A stretch of 64,000 nt of DNA from Pseudomonas saliphila (GCF_008638345.1 NZ_VTVA01000009.1:1-64000); one strand, 5' to 3'; counted from the stretch's first letter, positions 19,788 to 30,848 are shown. Notes: a model not told the origin generated them from the sequence alone. Numbers and translations: made by a program.

Positions 19788-20537
19788 TCAGCGAATGCTG
19801 AAGGGAAAGTATTTAGCGTTGATCTCTTCGTAGGTGCCGTCTTCGATGATGGCCGCCAACGCTTTGTTCAGACGCTCGCGCAGTGGATCACCCTTGCGCA
19901 CGGCAATGCCGATCTCGTCATCATCAAATACGGGCTCGCCCTTGAATTCGAAGGCCTGGCCCGCTTCAGATTCCAGCCAGTCATGCTGAACGAATTTATC
20001 CGCCAAGGCGCCATCGATACGGCCCGAGTTCAGCTCGAGATAGACGTTTTCCTGGGTGTCATACAGGCGAATGGTGACGACATCACCGAGGTTGTCTTCC
20101 AGCCACTGGCCCGCAAGAGTGGCGCGCTGGGTGCCGATGGTCTTGCCTTCGAGGCTGGCTTTATCGACCTTGAAGTCAGACTTTTTCGGCGCCACGAACT
20201 GCAGCTTGTTGGTGTAGTACGGCTCAGTGAAATCGACCGCCTGCTTGCGTTCGTCGGTGATCGACATGCCGGCAATCAGGAAGTCGAATCGGCGCGTGTT
20301 CAATGCTGGAATCAGACCGTCCCAATCGGAGGTGACCACCGTGCACTCGACGCCCATCTCTTCACAGAGCGCCATGCCGATATCGATATCGAAGCCGACC
20401 ACCTCACCATCACTATTGATCATGTTGAAGGGCGGATAGGCGCCTTCGGTGCCGATGCGCAACGTTTCCGCCATTGCCGGGACACTCATGAACAGGGACG
20501 CCGCAGCGGCCAGCAATACCTTTTTGTAGCTCTTCAT
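19788..20537 (-). CDS. Periplasmic amino-acid-binding protein (SBP_bac_3 family)
   Basis: The 249-residue protein has a signal peptide (about 1-23, ending AMA). The mature part begins with ETLRIGTEGAYPPFNM, the hallmark of family 3 binding proteins. The carboxyl/amino-binding region appears in AGMSITDERKQAVDFTEPYY. It delivers the ligand to the two permeases encoded downstream. The sequence resembles lysine/arginine/ornithine or histidine binders, but the specificity is inferred. Confidence 0.93.
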   Translation of the reverse strand: MKSYKKVLLAAAASLFMSVPAMAETLRIGTEGAYPPFNMINSDGEVVGFDIDIGMALCEEMGVECTVVTSDWDGLIPALNTRRFDFLIAGMSITDERKQAVDFTEPYYTNKLQFVAPKKSDFKVDKASLEGKTIGTQRATLAGQWLEDNLGDVVTIRLYDTQENVYLELNSGRIDGALADKFVQHDWLESEAGQAFEFKGEPVFDDDEIGIAVRKGDPLRERLNKALAAIIEDGTYEEINAKYFPFSIR

Positions 20538-20549
20538 GGATACAACTCC

Positions 20550-21317
20550 TTACCTGTGGCTGGACATGAACTGTTTACAACGTTCGGAAACAGGGTTGTC
20601 GAATACCTGTTCGGGCGTACCGATTTCCTCGACCTGTCCCTGATGCAGAAAAACGATCTGACTGGACACATTCCGGGCAAAGCCCATCTCGTGGGTAACC
20701 AGCAGCATAGTACGTCCTTCATCGGCCAGCGCACGGATCACGCTCAGCACCTCCTGGACCATCTCCGGGTCCAGGGCAGAAGTAGGCTCATCAAACAAAA
20801 TAACGCGCGGCTGCATGGCCAGGGTACGGGCAATCGCAGCGCGCTGTTGCTGGCCACCGGACAGTTGTGCGGGGAACGCGTGGCGCTTGTCAGCGATGCC
20901 GACCTTCTCCAGAAACAGCTCGGCGGCGGCGATCGCATCGGCCTTGCGGTGACCCAGCACGCGCCGGGGCGCCTCGATGATGTTGTCGAGGATGCTCATG
21001 TGCGGCCAGAGATTAAAATTCTGGAAGACGAAACCGATGTTGGCGCGCAAGCGATTAATCTGCTTGTTGTCGGCGGCAACCAGCGCGCCGTCGCGACCGG
21101 GCTTGAGTTTCATCTCTTCGCCAGCCACCAGAATCTGCCCCTGATGGGGATTCTCAAGCAGGTTGATACAGCGCAGCAGAGTGCTCTTGCCTGATCCGGA
21201 GGTGCCCAGAATGGAAATAACATCGCCGTCACGGGCAGTAAGGTTCACACCCTTGAGTACTTCAAGGTCGCCGTAGCGCTTGTGCAGGTCACGCACTTCC
21301 AATGCTGGCGGTGTCAC
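20550..21317 (-). CDS. Polar amino-acid ABC transporter ATPase (HisP/ArtP type)
   Basis: This 255-residue ATPase drives the importer. It has Walker A GTSGSGKS (38-45), the LSGGQQQR signature and Walker B VILFDEP. The frame can extend to a TTG at 21374, but GTG 21317 has GGAAGG about 6 nt upstream and gives the usual family length, so I chose it. It is the first gene of the five-gene operon; the promoter should lie in 21318-21564, which holds no other gene. Confidence 0.9.
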   Translation of the reverse strand: MTPPALEVRDLHKRYGDLEVLKGVNLTARDGDVISILGTSGSGKSTLLRCINLLENPHQGQILVAGEEMKLKPGRDGALVAADNKQINRLRANIGFVFQNFNLWPHMSILDNIIEAPRRVLGHRKADAIAAAELFLEKVGIADKRHAFPAQLSGGQQQRAAIARTLAMQPRVILFDEPTSALDPEMVQEVLSVIRALADEGRTMLLVTHEMGFARNVSSQIVFLHQGQVEEIGTPEQVFDNPVSERCKQFMSSHR

Positions 21318-21564
21318 GTAGGGCCTTCCAAGTCGTGCGCCCGCAGACGCGTATACATTGAGCTCGGGGGGCAATATCCCGAACAGATCATTCAGTTAAT
21401 CAGCAATCATTCTGTTATGCGCGCAAAACTAGCACAGCTCGGTGGCATGACCAAGAGCGCTCATCGGGTCATGTATGGAATATTCATGCAAAAGTCTTTC
21501 CATAAAGAGCATGGCTTGCTCAGTTTTACTGCGCCAGGAATCAACAGGGGAGGCTTACCTGATC

Positions 21565-22452
21565 TCACCGGCGGCGCTCGAACACCACCAGCGTAACGCC
21601 GACAACCACCACCCCTGAACCTATTACCTGCACCAGGGTTATTGGCGCGCCCAGCCACCAGAATCCACCAGCCATGGTGACCAGCGGCAGCAGATTCAAC
21701 AAGACGGCCGAGCGTGACGGACCGACCAGCAGCACCGCCTTGTTATAAGCGACAAACGCGACGAGTGAGGGGCCCAGGCCAAGGTACAGCAACGCCATGA
21801 AAGCCTGAGAATCGAGTGTCCAGCGTGGCACGAGGAGCAGATTTTCAACCAGCGCCAGCGGTGCCAGGACCAGCGCCGCGATGGCCATCAAGGGCACCAG
21901 GGTGGCGTATGTCGGTAGGCCAACCATCCAGTGTCTGATCGTGAAGGAATAGCCGACCCAAGCGCACACCGCCAGCAACATCAGCACATCGCCGCGGTTC
22001 GCCTGCTCAAGCAGCTGGTTCAGGTTGCCGGCGGAGACCACCCATGCCGCACCAGCCACCGACAGGACGATACCAAGCCACTGCCGTCGCCGCAGCCGTT
22101 CACCGAAGAACGCGGCCATGCATAAAGCGGTAATCACCGGCACGCCCGATTCCAGCACCGCTACGTTGGTGGCGCTGGTGTACTTGAGAGCGGAATAGAC
22201 GAAGACATTGAACAGCGCGACGCCGGATACGGCGATCGCCAGCAAACCACGCCACTGCTGCATGAGCAGTGCGCGCTGTCGGTAGGCCGCCGGACCGAAC
22301 AGGCAAACCACCGCGATCAGCGCCACCAGCACTCGTCCCAGCGCCAGGGTAACCGGCGGCAGACTGCCGGCCACCGCCTTGCCAACCAGAATATTACCGG
22401 CGTACAGGATCACTGCCAGCAACAGGTAAATATACGCGCGGATAACCAGCAC
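21565..22452 (-). CDS. DMT-superfamily (EamA) transporter
   Basis: This 295-residue protein has about ten transmembrane segments arranged as two EamA repeats, the first at 5-140 and the second at 150-290. Residues such as GKAVAGSLPPVTLALGRVL are typical of the first repeat. Family members export metabolites or amino acids. No substrate can be named. It is monocistronic on the minus strand and unrelated in spacing to the adjoining ABC operon. Confidence 0.88.
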   Translation of the reverse strand: MLVIRAYIYLLLAVILYAGNILVGKAVAGSLPPVTLALGRVLVALIAVVCLFGPAAYRQRALLMQQWRGLLAIAVSGVALFNVFVYSALKYTSATNVAVLESGVPVITALCMAAFFGERLRRRQWLGIVLSVAGAAWVVSAGNLNQLLEQANRGDVLMLLAVCAWVGYSFTIRHWMVGLPTYATLVPLMAIAALVLAPLALVENLLLVPRWTLDSQAFMALLYLGLGPSLVAFVAYNKAVLLVGPSRSAVLLNLLPLVTMAGGFWWLGAPITLVQVIGSGVVVVGVTLVVFERRR

Positions 22453-22572
22453 TCCGGATCGGGGTCAGCATGACCAGATTGTTTCAGGCAATCCAAGCAT
22501 GCCAAGCGCACCCAATTGGGGCAATGGCGATCTGGTAGCTACGCGAACGCGCCGACGCGATAAGCGTTCTGG

Positions 22573-22734
22573 TCAGGTGCTCCGTTCAGCGTCGTCTTTA
22601 GTGCAACATCGTCGCTCTTCCGGTTCGCGGCAGGAGGCTAAAGCCAGGTCCTGATGCTCTACGCAATAACGATTGAAGGTCAGCCCGGCACATCGAGGCC
22701 AAGCACAGGGTTTGAGTTTGTTTTTATCAGTCAT
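22573..22734 (-). CDS. Small cysteine-rich zinc-ribbon-like protein
   Basis: A 53-codon frame starts at ATG 22732-22734 (GTG four codons upstream is possible) and ends with TGA at 22573. The pattern C10-x4-C15-x8-C24-x2-H27 (CAWPRC...RYCVEH) resembles the short zinc ribbon at the N-terminus of many phage HNH nucleases, but no HNH domain follows. It may be a free-standing small protein or a remnant. The ribosome site is weak. Confidence 0.4.
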   Translation of the reverse strand: MTDKNKLKPCAWPRCAGLTFNRYCVEHQDLALASCREPEERRCCTKDDAERST

Positions 22735-22922
22735 CCCGGCCACTACTGCTTAAGGGTGGTTATTCCAACGTACACCACAAATAGGTGGTTCGCTGTGACA
22801 GAAACACTTTGAAATATTTAAGAAGCCGGCTAGAACCCGCGTACTAGACACTTCAACACAGTTTCTGCGTACCGCATAGCGGAATTACCAAAATAAGCGG
22901 AACTTCCATGGGAGCAGACAAC

Positions 22923-22953
22923 AAAAAAGGCCCACCACAAGGTGAGCCTTTTT
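22923..22953 (-). terminator. Intrinsic terminator after tRNA-Phe
   Basis: On the minus strand the stem AAGGCTCACC/GGTGGGCCTT is followed by a T-run. It lies about ten bases beyond the CCA end of tRNA-Phe. Confidence 0.88.
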
Positions 22954-22963
22954 GTCTAAATAA

Positions 22964-23039
22964 TGGTGCCCAGAGACGGAATCGAACCGCCGACACGAGG
23001 ATTTTCAATCCTCTGCTCTACCGACTGAGCTATCTGGGC
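22964..23039 (-). tRNA. tRNA-Phe (anticodon GAA)
   Basis: The 76-base cloverleaf on the minus strand has acceptor arms GCCCAGA/TCTGGGC, anticodon loop TTGAAAA with GAA for phenylalanine, T-loop GTTCGATTC and an encoded CCA. The terminator lies immediately downstream. Confidence 0.97.
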
Positions 23040-23126
23040 AACGGGGCGCTATTAAACGGTTTCAGAGGGTATGTGTCAAGCGCGGCCAGGAAAATAATTC
23101 CATTTTTTCAGCCGCTTACCAGACGG

Positions 23127-23399
23127 TCATTGCTCCGGAGGCACGTAACCCTCGGCCTGGGCGTAATCTTCACCGGCGAGGAATTTTTCCATCTCGGCCT
23201 GCAGGAAGCGCCGATCCTCGGCATCCATCATGTTCAGGCGACGTTCGTTGATCAGCATCGTCTGATGCGCCTGCCATTCATCCCAGGCCTTTTGCGATAC
23301 ATCGTTGTAGATAGCTTCGCCCTTCGGGCCCGGATAGGGCGGACGCTCGAGACCTGGAAGCTCCTGCTTGTACTTGCGACACATCACCGTGCGGGACAT
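23127..23399 (-). CDS. yggX: Probable Fe(2+)-trafficking protein YggX
   Basis: This 90-residue cytoplasmic protein matches YggX throughout: [17 protein letters not shown] at the start with the single conserved cysteine, then PYPGPKG, and the helical ending with FLAGEDY. YggX protects iron-sulphur proteins against oxidative damage. It lies just after mutY, an iron-sulphur glycosylase gene, a common arrangement that suggests co-expression. Confidence 0.96.
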   Translation of the reverse strand: MSRTVMCRKYKQELPGLERPPYPGPKGEAIYNDVSQKAWDEWQAHQTMLINERRLNMMDAEDRRFLQAEMEKFLAGEDYAQAEGYVPPEQ

Positions 23400-23432
23400 G
23401 AGCTACTCCTTCAGAATGAATTGGGAAATCGG

Positions 23433-24479
23433 CTAGATGATCAGTTCGGCCCGCTTGAGCAACTTCTTGACCGGCGCGGCCAGGCCAAGGCGGGTGGGTT
23501 GGCGCAGGTTATACCAGACCTGCCCCGCTTCGGTCACGGCATGACCGGGCTCGACCCGCACTACCAGTGGCTGGATATCCAGATGGAAGTGACTGAAGGT
23601 GTGCCGCAGCGGCTCCAGCACCTGTGGCGCCTCTGAATGCCAACCCAGGCGTTCGAACAGCTGCTCCAGCCCCATCAGGTCATCCAGCTGCGGCGGACAC
23701 CACAGGCCGCCCCAGAGGCCGGAGTCAGGTCGCCGTTCAAGCCAGATATCGCCGTCCGGATTAACCAGCATCGGCATCACACACTGGCGTACGGGTAACA
23801 CTTTGCGCGGCCTGGCATTCGGATAGCGGGTCGGCTCGCCCAACTGCCGCGCTTCGCATCCCACTTGCAGCGGGCACACCAGACAACTTGGCTTGCTACG
23901 CGTACAGAGCGTGGCACCCAGATCCATCATGGCCTGAGTGTAGTGGTTGACGCGCTCAGTGGGCGTATAGCGTTCGGCCATGCCCCAGAGCCGGTCATGC
24001 ACGGCGCGCTCGCCCGGCCAGCCTTCGACGGCGTGATACCGGGCCAGCACGCGCTTGACGTTACCATCGAGAATGGGCGCGCGCAGGCCCATACTCAGAC
24101 TGGCGATGGCACCCGCGGTTGAAGGACCTATCCCCGGCAGTTGCGTAAGCCCTTCAACACTGGCGGGAAATACCCCATCAAATTGCTCGACAACGGTCTG
24201 CGCCGCCTTGTGCAGATTGCGTGCGCGGCTGTAATAACCCAGCCCCGTCCAGAGGTGCAGCACCTCGTCGGCGGGCGCCTCCGCCAGCGCCTGCACGCTG
24301 GGCAAGGCCTGCATGAAGCGCTGGTAATAGGGGATGACGGTGGCCACCTGGGTCTGTTGCAGCATGATCTCCGACACCCACACACGGTAGGGCGTCATAT
24401 CCTGCTGCCAAGGCAGATCCTTGCGGCCGTGGCGGTCGTACCATTCAAGCACCGCCTGCGAAAAGGCTACAGGACTCAC
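23433..24479 (-). CDS. mutY: Adenine DNA glycosylase (MutY)
   Basis: MutY removes adenine mispaired with 8-oxoguanine. The 348-residue protein has catalytic Glu37 ([10 protein letters not shown]), a helix-hairpin-helix LPGIGPSTA near 114-122, and catalytic Asp138 (ILDGNVKR). The [4Fe-4S] cysteines are 192, 199, 202 and 208. The C-terminal NUDIX-like domain reads the oxidised base. Its start overlaps the asmA-like stop by four bases, and yggX follows. Confidence 0.97.
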   Translation of the reverse strand: MSPVAFSQAVLEWYDRHGRKDLPWQQDMTPYRVWVSEIMLQQTQVATVIPYYQRFMQALPSVQALAEAPADEVLHLWTGLGYYSRARNLHKAAQTVVEQFDGVFPASVEGLTQLPGIGPSTAGAIASLSMGLRAPILDGNVKRVLARYHAVEGWPGERAVHDRLWGMAERYTPTERVNHYTQAMMDLGATLCTRSKPSCLVCPLQVGCEARQLGEPTRYPNARPRKVLPVRQCVMPMLVNPDGDIWLERRPDSGLWGGLWCPPQLDDLMGLEQLFERLGWHSEAPQVLEPLRHTFSHFHLDIQPLVVRVEPGHAVTEAGQVWYNLRQPTRLGLAAPVKKLLKRAELII

Positions 24480-26644
24480 CGGCCTAACAGACCCCGCAGC
24501 GCATCACGGACGGCCGGAGCCTGCTCGCCCAGCTTGTCTTCCAGTTTCTCTTCGACCTTGCGCTTGGCTTCATCACCAATCAGGCGCCCGGCAATCTTCG
24601 CCACGCCATCACCGTCGACGCCACAGCTGCTGGCGGCGTTGTGCAGGTAGCCTTCACAGCGAACTGGCCATTCGATACCGACATAGCGCTCGTTAACCTG
24701 GCAGGCGGGATCCGGCATTTCACGGGTGTCGCCTTCAATCAGCAGACCGAGGCGATAATCCATTGTCTGCTGCGGCAGGTTCACATCACCGCGCCCTTTG
24801 ACGGCGATGCCCGGTAGCGCTACCACCAGATCATCGTTACGGACCTGGCCGTTTTCAATGTTGAAGCTGCCCTGCAGGCGGCGGAAGGGGGTGTCTTGCG
24901 CGCCGCGCGCCTCGGACAGTGCCTTGCGGTTGGCCAGAGCAATGGCGCTGCACAGCTGTTGTTCGAGGTTCACGCCGATCAGCGCGCCGTCATTGACAGT
25001 GAAGCTGGCGTTGCCATCAAGCGTGTCCATCCAGCGATTCAGACTGTTGCCCTGAGCCTGCAGGTCGGCATTCAGATCAACCAGACCGCGTATCTGCGGC
25101 GGCTGCTCGTAGGCCTCCTGCAGCGCCAACGAATCAATACCGGTGAGTACGGGTTTGATGCTGACGGTAGCAGGTGTGCTGCGGGTGTTGATCTCACCCT
25201 CAGCGGTAAACTCGCCGCCAAACACACCGCCACTCAGCTGCCGGAGCTGAACCACGCCGTCATTGGCCAACACGCTGACCTCGAAGGGGCTGATAGTCAG
25301 GTCGGTGACGATGACTTCCTGCAGGCTCAACTGACCATCTACGTCCAGGCTGGCCAGCGTTTCCAGCGGCAAAACGGCCTCGTCACTCCAGGCGGGTGGT
25401 GCGACGCCCGTGCGGCTACCACCCGAAGGCAATACTGGCTTAGGCGCCGCGTCTTCGGTCGGTTCTTCTTCAGCAGGAAGATACTTGTCGATATTCAGGC
25501 TGTTGCCGGTGAGATCAAAGCGCAGTGCCTGACGTTCAAAGTTTGCCAGCCCGGCACTACCGGTCAGCTCGCTACCATCCAGCACCAATGTCAGGTCGTT
25601 CAGCATCAGGCTGTTAGCCGTGCCATTGATATTGGCGGACAGCGCGACGGCTTCCAGCGCACGGGGATCGGAAGTTTCCGGCAACTCCTGGCCCAGCGAG
25701 GCGATGAACTTGCGACCGTCGAATTCGGCGGCGTCCAGGTTACCGACGAGCTTCATATCGCCATCTAGCTCGGTGGCCTTGAGCTGGCCCGTTGCACGCA
25801 TATCGGCCACTGTCAGACGCATTTCGTTGAGTTCCGCGATCTGCGCAGTGAGGTCAACCAGGGCGTTGCCCTGCAGCTCCAGATTGACCGCACGCCCGGA
25901 GAACGGTGTGCCGCTGGCATCGATCTTGAGATCGATGGCTTCCAGCTCATATCGGTTCAGATCCAGGTCGAAACGCGCGACGCTGTTCAGATCCAGGCGC
26001 ACCCGCAGCGCCGGATCATCCACAATCAACAGACCCAGAAATTCGACATCAAAGGATTCGCCCTCGATCAGCGCACCGGTGGTCAGGTTTATGTCTTCCA
26101 TCTGGAGGCTCTGGCCCGCCTGCTCATCGGTGTAACGCACGTTGGCATTAGTGATCCGCACGCTCTCAATGGCAATGTCCAGATCCGTTCCGCCCTGATC
26201 CGGCTCCGCCTCGGTGGTTGCGCCTTCTTCCTGAACCTCCTCTTCGCTGGCGCCGATCGACTCCCAGTTACCGACGCCCTCCTGGTTACGGACCAGGTTG
26301 AGGGTGACGCTGTCGAGAATGACATCATCCATACGCAGCTGCTTGCGCAACAGCGGCAGCACCTTGACGCCAAGGCCCATGGAACCCACCTGTGCAAGCT
26401 GCTGATCAGGCTGCTCGATCGGTGCCACACCCACCTGCTCAAGCTCGATGCCCAGCCAGGGAAACAACGACCAGGCGATGTCGCCATCCAGCGTCAGCTC
26501 GACATTGGCGTGCTCCCGGGCGGCCTGCTGGATATTGTCCTTGTAATCATTCGGGTCGAAAATGCGAGTCAGGAAAAACAGCAGCCCCACCCCCAGCACC
26601 AGTAAGCCGAACACCACCAGACCAACTATTTTTAGCGCTTTCAT
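24476..26644 (-). CDS. AsmA-family protein
   Basis: This 722-residue protein has one N-terminal membrane anchor (about 5-27) and a long periplasmic repeat-beta region ending in the AsmA C-terminal domain ([15 protein letters not shown], then [11 protein letters not shown]). AsmA-like proteins are inner-membrane anchored and have been tied to outer-membrane lipid homeostasis or phospholipid transport. It starts at ATG 26644 after AAGGGG and is coupled to mutY by ATGA. Confidence 0.92.
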   Translation of the reverse strand: MKALKIVGLVVFGLLVLGVGLLFFLTRIFDPNDYKDNIQQAAREHANVELTLDGDIAWSLFPWLGIELEQVGVAPIEQPDQQLAQVGSMGLGVKVLPLLRKQLRMDDVILDSVTLNLVRNQEGVGNWESIGASEEEVQEEGATTEAEPDQGGTDLDIAIESVRITNANVRYTDEQAGQSLQMEDINLTTGALIEGESFDVEFLGLLIVDDPALRVRLDLNSVARFDLDLNRYELEAIDLKIDASGTPFSGRAVNLELQGNALVDLTAQIAELNEMRLTVADMRATGQLKATELDGDMKLVGNLDAAEFDGRKFIASLGQELPETSDPRALEAVALSANINGTANSLMLNDLTLVLDGSELTGSAGLANFERQALRFDLTGNSLNIDKYLPAEEEPTEDAAPKPVLPSGGSRTGVAPPAWSDEAVLPLETLASLDVDGQLSLQEVIVTDLTISPFEVSVLANDGVVQLRQLSGGVFGGEFTAEGEINTRSTPATVSIKPVLTGIDSLALQEAYEQPPQIRGLVDLNADLQAQGNSLNRWMDTLDGNASFTVNDGALIGVNLEQQLCSAIALANRKALSEARGAQDTPFRRLQGSFNIENGQVRNDDLVVALPGIAVKGRGDVNLPQQTMDYRLGLLIEGDTREMPDPACQVNERYVGIEWPVRCEGYLHNAASSCGVDGDGVAKIAGRLIGDEAKRKVEEKLEDKLGEQAPAVRDALRGLLGR

Positions 26645-26708
26645 GGGTACCCCTTGTTATTCATGCCCGGACCATCGGCCCGCTGTATGTATCGTAAAAT
26701 GCATCACC

Positions 26709-27821
26709 TTAGAGCCTGTCCATCCGCCTGGCTACTTCGGCGGCCAGAGCGAGGCTCGAGGTCAGGCCAGGCGACTCGATGCCGAACAGGTTGATCAGCC
26801 CGCTGACACCGTGCAGCCGCTCGTCCTGCAGAGTGAAATCGCGCGCCACTTCGCCCGGCCCGCTGAGCTTGGCACGAATGCCCGCATAACCGGGCACCAG
26901 ACGCTCTGGCTCACACTGCGGCCAATAACGGCGAATGGCTTTGGCAAAGTGGGGCGCCAGAGACGCGTCGACCTGATAATTCAGATCGTCCTGATACAGC
27001 ACATCCGGCCCAAAGCGCAGCTGACCGCCCATATCCAGCGTAGCGTGTACGCCAAGCCCTGCGGTGTTGGCTTCGGGCATAGGATAAACCAAATGCCGGA
27101 AGGGTGAAGGCCCGCTATAGGCGAAGTAGCTGCCCTTGCAGTAATGCATGGGCGGAATAGCCGAGCGGGGATACCCGCTGACGTTGGCCGCCAACTGCTG
27201 CGCAAACAGCCCACCGCAATTGATCAGCCAGGCAGTGCTCAGCTCGAAGGATTCGCCTGCGCTGTGACCTGTGACGCGCAAGCCGTCCGCGGTCGGTTCG
27301 ACAGCTTCGATACGCGCGTTGCAGACCAGCGTTCCGCCATGGGACTGCAGCGCCGCTTCGTATGACTGCATCAGCGCATGACTATCGATGATCCCGGTCA
27401 GCGGTGAGAACAGCCCGGCCACGGCGTTGACCTCCGGCTCCAGCGCATGCACCTGCTCGGCATCCAGCCACTGCAGCTCCACACCATTGGCGGTAGCGTT
27501 ATCATGCAGCGCCTGTAGCGCCGCCATCTCCCCATGTTCGACGGCCACCAGCAGCTTGCCAATACGCCTGTGCGGTACGTTGTGGCGTTCGCTCCATGCA
27601 TACAGCAGGTCGCGCCCCTGTTTGCATAGCGCCGCCTTGAGCGAGCCCGGCGGATAATAAATGCCCGCGTGGATGACTTCACTGTTGCGGCTTGAGGCGT
27701 GCTGCCCCGGCCAGCTTTCCTGTTCCAGCACTATTACAGAGCGGCCCGCTGCGGCCAGATGCTGCGCTATTGCCAGACCGACTACGCCGGCCCCCGCTAC
27801 CACTACGTCAAAATCATTCAT
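26709..27821 (-). CDS. FAD-dependent oxidoreductase (L-2-hydroxyglutarate [17 protein letters not shown])
   Basis: The 370-residue protein starts with a Rossmann FAD motif, VVVAGAGVVGLAIA, and belongs to the DAO family. ASSRNSEVIHAGIYYP resembles the LhgO/L-2-hydroxyglutarate oxidase subgroup. The FAD-binding C-terminus reads LFGIESPGLTSSLA. ATG 27821 has AAGGGA about 6 nt upstream, better than the GTG eleven codons earlier. It is divergent from hisB. The substrate is inferred from motif resemblance only. Confidence 0.8.
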   Translation of the reverse strand: MNDFDVVVAGAGVVGLAIAQHLAAAGRSVIVLEQESWPGQHASSRNSEVIHAGIYYPPGSLKAALCKQGRDLLYAWSERHNVPHRRIGKLLVAVEHGEMAALQALHDNATANGVELQWLDAEQVHALEPEVNAVAGLFSPLTGIIDSHALMQSYEAALQSHGGTLVCNARIEAVEPTADGLRVTGHSAGESFELSTAWLINCGGLFAQQLAANVSGYPRSAIPPMHYCKGSYFAYSGPSPFRHLVYPMPEANTAGLGVHATLDMGGQLRFGPDVLYQDDLNYQVDASLAPHFAKAIRRYWPQCEPERLVPGYAGIRAKLSGPGEVARDFTLQDERLHGVSGLINLFGIESPGLTSSLALAAEVARRMDRL

Positions 27822-27894
27822 TGCTGTTCCCTTGCTGGAATTACCCTGTTCCACATTCCTGACCCCTGATGTAGCCCGCGCCCCACGCTGTACG

Positions 27895-27900
27895 TATAAT
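27895..27900 (+). promoter_or_regulatory. Likely hisB promoter -10 element
   Basis: A perfect TATAAT lies 33 bases before the hisB start in the divergent hisB/oxidoreductase gap. The -35 region is weak, so the promoter may need an activator or another contact. Confidence 0.5.
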
Positions 27901-27933
27901 GCTCGGCCTTGATCGTATTACTGGAGAACTGCC

Positions 27934-28527
27934 ATGGCTGAGCGCAAGGCAAGCGTCGAGCGCGACACGCTGGAAACGCAAATCAAAGTCGACATCAATC
28001 TGGACGGTACCGGCCAGGCAGACTTCGATATCGGCGTTCCCTTCCTTGAGCACATGCTGGACCAAATAGCCCGGCATGGCCTGATCGACATGAAGATACA
28101 CTGTCGCGGCGATCTGCATATTGACGACCACCACACCGTGGAAGACGTCGGCATCACCCTGGGCAAGGCTTTCGCCAAAGCCCTTGGCGACAAGAAAGGC
28201 GTTCGTCGTTACGGGCATGCCTATGTTCCGCTCGATGAAGCACTGTCGCGCGTGGTGATCGACTTCTCCGGACGCCCCGGCCTGCAGATGCATGTGCCCT
28301 TCACCCGTGCAACTGTCGGTGGCTTCGACGTCGATCTGTTCCAGGAGTTCTTTCAGGGCTTCGTAAATCACGCATTAGTGACGCTGCACATCGACACGCT
28401 GCGCGGCACCAATACGCATCACCAGATCGAAACCGTGTTCAAGGCCTTTGGTCGTGCGCTGCGCATGGCCATCGAAGAGGACCCGCGTATGGCCGGCATG
28501 ATGCCCTCCACCAAAGGCTGCCTGTAA
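27934..28527 (+). CDS. hisB: Imidazoleglycerol-phosphate dehydratase (HisB)
   Basis: This 197-residue enzyme dehydrates imidazole glycerol phosphate in histidine synthesis. The metal-binding histidines are visible in [10 protein letters not shown] and in the repeat-related THHQIE segment. It is the monofunctional form, without the phosphatase half found in enterobacteria. It opens the hisB-hisH-hisA-hisF cluster; hisH follows three bases after its stop. Confidence 0.97.
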   Translation: MAERKASVERDTLETQIKVDINLDGTGQADFDIGVPFLEHMLDQIARHGLIDMKIHCRGDLHIDDHHTVEDVGITLGKAFAKALGDKKGVRRYGHAYVPLDEALSRVVIDFSGRPGLQMHVPFTRATVGGFDVDLFQEFFQGFVNHALVTLHIDTLRGTNTHHQIETVFKAFGRALRMAIEEDPRMAGMMPSTKGCL

Positions 28528-28530
28528 TCC

Positions 28531-29178
28531 ATGGCGAATACTCACGTAGCAGTTATCGACTACGGGATGGGCAATCTGCACTCGGTCGCCAAGGCGCTCG
28601 AGCATGTAGGCGCGCGCCATGTCGAACTGACCAGCGATCCTCAGATCATCCTTGCCGCCGACCGGGTGGTATTGCCCGGCGTCGGCGCGATCCGCGACTG
28701 CGTCAGCGAGCTGCGCCAGCTTGGGCTGGATGAAGTGGTGCGTCAGGTCGCGACGCAAAAGCCGCTGCTGGGCGTGTGCGTGGGCATGCAGATGCTGCTT
28801 GAGCACAGCGAAGAAAATGGCGGCGTGGACGGCCTTGGGCTGTTTCCCGGCAAGGTCAAATTCTTCGGCAATGAGTTGCAGGAAGAGGATGGCACGCGGC
28901 TGAAGGTTCCGCATATGGGCTGGAACCAGGTCAAGCAGACGCTTGATCACCCACTGTGGCACCGCATCGAGCAGGACGCGCGCTTCTACTTCGTGCACAG
29001 CTATTACGGTGTGCCGACCCGGCAGACGCAACTGGCCGGCCGTTGCCACTACGGCGTTGATATAGCCGCGGCGCTGGCCCAGGACAATGTCTTTGCTACC
29101 CAGTTTCACCCCGAGAAAAGCCACACCAACGGACTGCAATTGCTGCAGAACTTCCTGGCCTGGGATGGACGCTGGTAA
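28531..29178 (+). CDS. hisH: Imidazole glycerol phosphate synthase glutaminase subunit (HisH)
   Basis: This 215-residue class I glutamine amidotransferase supplies ammonia to HisF. The nucleophile is Cys83 in LGVCVGMQ, and the triad is completed by His193 and Glu195 in QFHPEKS. HisH and HisF form one complex that makes IGP and AICAR. It lies between hisB and hisA. Confidence 0.97.
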   Translation: MANTHVAVIDYGMGNLHSVAKALEHVGARHVELTSDPQIILAADRVVLPGVGAIRDCVSELRQLGLDEVVRQVATQKPLLGVCVGMQMLLEHSEENGGVDGLGLFPGKVKFFGNELQEEDGTRLKVPHMGWNQVKQTLDHPLWHRIEQDARFYFVHSYYGVPTRQTQLAGRCHYGVDIAAALAQDNVFATQFHPEKSHTNGLQLLQNFLAWDGRW

Positions 29179-29287
29179 TCCCGAACATACCGCTTGAGGC
29201 AGCAGGCGAGAAAACCGACTCGGTACCTCGCCTGCCAGCCTTGAGCCTTTTGTCTACCGCGATGCCGCACACCAAGGAACATATTCC

Positions 29288-30025
29288 ATGTTGATCATTC
29301 CCGCTATCGACCTCAAGGACGGCGCGTGCGTACGTTTGCGCCAGGGCCTTATGGATGACGCCACCGTATTTTCCGATGACCCGGTAGCCATGGCTGCCAA
29401 ATGGGTGGAGGCCGGCTGTCGCCGCCTGCATCTGGTCGATTTGAACGGTGCCTTTGAAGGCAAGCCAGTCAACGGCGAGGTGGTCACCGCTATCGCGCGC
29501 CGTTACCCGAATCTGCCAATCCAGATTGGTGGTGGCATCCGCTCGCTAGAGACCATCGAGTATTACGTTCGCGCGGGCGTCAACTACGTGATCATTGGCA
29601 CCAAGGCGGTCAAGCAGCCGGAGTTTGTCGGCGAAGCCTGCCGCGCCTTCCCCGGCAAGGTGATTGTCGGGCTGGACGCCAAGGACGGCTTTGTCGCCAC
29701 CGACGGCTGGGCAGAAGTCAGCAGCATCCAGGCCATCGATCTGGCCAAGCGCTTTGAAGCCGACGGCGTATCGGCGATCGTCTATACCGATATTGCCAAG
29801 GACGGAATGATGCAGGGCTGCAACGTTGAAGCCACTGCGGCGTTGGCCAATGCGACCTCCATACCGGTGATCGCCTCCGGCGGTATCCACAATCTGGGCG
29901 ACATCCAGAGCCTGCTGAATGCCGGCGCACCGGGCATCGTCGGCGCCATTACCGGGCGCGCGATCTACGAAGGCACGCTCAACGTCGCCGAAGCCCAGGC
30001 GCTCTGCGACGACGCGCAAGGCTAA
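29288..30025 (+). CDS. hisA: Phosphoribosylformimino-AICAR-phosphate isomerase (HisA)
   Basis: This 245-residue TIM-barrel enzyme isomerises ProFAR to PRFAR. Catalytic aspartates appear as Asp8 (IPAIDLKDG) and Asp130 (VGLDAKDG). Phosphate-binding loops IGGGIRS and ASGGIHN mark its two half-barrels. A 109-base gap separates it from hisH, larger than elsewhere in the cluster. hisF follows after 39 bases. Confidence 0.97.
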   Translation: MLIIPAIDLKDGACVRLRQGLMDDATVFSDDPVAMAAKWVEAGCRRLHLVDLNGAFEGKPVNGEVVTAIARRYPNLPIQIGGGIRSLETIEYYVRAGVNYVIIGTKAVKQPEFVGEACRAFPGKVIVGLDAKDGFVATDGWAEVSSIQAIDLAKRFEADGVSAIVYTDIAKDGMMQGCNVEATAALANATSIPVIASGGIHNLGDIQSLLNAGAPGIVGAITGRAIYEGTLNVAEAQALCDDAQG

Positions 30026-30064
30026 TCGCCGGCAGCCGGCTTTGTTTTAAGTGAGGATCGGAAG

Positions 30065-30838
30065 ATGGCACTGGCAAAAAGAATTATTCCCTGCCTGGAC
30101 GTGGAAAATGGCCGGGTAGTCAAGGGCGTGAAGTTCGAGAACATCCGTGACGCCGGCGACCCGGTGGAAATCGCCCGGCGCTATAACGAACAGGGTGCGG
30201 ATGAGATTACCTTTCTGGACATTACCGCCAGCCACCAGGAACGCGACACCACGCTACATACCGTCGAACGCATGGCCAGCGAAGTCTTCATTCCGCTGAC
30301 CGTGGGCGGCGGCGTGCGTACCGTCAGCGATATCCGCAACCTGTTGAATGCCGGCGCAGACAAGGTCTCGATCAATACCGCCGCAGTGTTCAATCCGGAA
30401 TTTGTGGGTGAGGCGGCTGATCGCTTCGGCAGCCAGTGTATCGTTGTCGCCATCGATGCCAAGCGCGTCTCAGCTGACGGCGAGACGCCACGCTGGGAAA
30501 TCTTCACCCATGGCGGCCGCAAACCCACCGGACTGGACGCCGTCGAGTGGGCGCGCAAGATGCAAACACTCGGCGCCGGCGAGATCCTGCTGACCAGCAT
30601 GGATCAGGACGGCATGAAGAGCGGCTTCGACCTCGGCGTCACCCGCGCCATCAGCGATGCGCTGCATATCCCGGTTATTGCCTCTGGCGGCGTGGGCAAC
30701 CTCCAGCATCTTGCTGATGGCGTGCTGGAAGGCGGCGCCGATGCGGTGCTGGCGGCGAGTATTTTTCACTTTGGGGAATACACCGTCGCGGAAGCCAAGG
30801 CGTATATGGCTGAGCGTGGGATTGAGATGCGGTTGTAG
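30065..30838 (+). CDS. hisF: Imidazole glycerol phosphate synthase cyclase subunit (HisF)
   Basis: This 257-residue TIM-barrel closes the imidazole ring using ammonia from HisH. Catalytic aspartates are Asp12 (IPCLDVENG) and the one in VVAIDAKR. It is the last gene of the his cluster; two REP-like elements lie beyond its stop. Confidence 0.97.
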   Translation: MALAKRIIPCLDVENGRVVKGVKFENIRDAGDPVEIARRYNEQGADEITFLDITASHQERDTTLHTVERMASEVFIPLTVGGGVRTVSDIRNLLNAGADKVSINTAAVFNPEFVGEAADRFGSQCIVVAIDAKRVSADGETPRWEIFTHGGRKPTGLDAVEWARKMQTLGAGEILLTSMDQDGMKSGFDLGVTRAISDALHIPVIASGGVGNLQHLADGVLEGGADAVLAASIFHFGEYTVAEAKAYMAERGIEMRL

Positions 30839-30848
30839 AACCAACCCC

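Noticed and set aside
21473..21495. An ArgR-like site before the amino-acid ABC operon
   Set aside because: The ggaatattcatgc stretch resembles an ARG box only in part and would be expected by chance in AT-rich promoter DNA.
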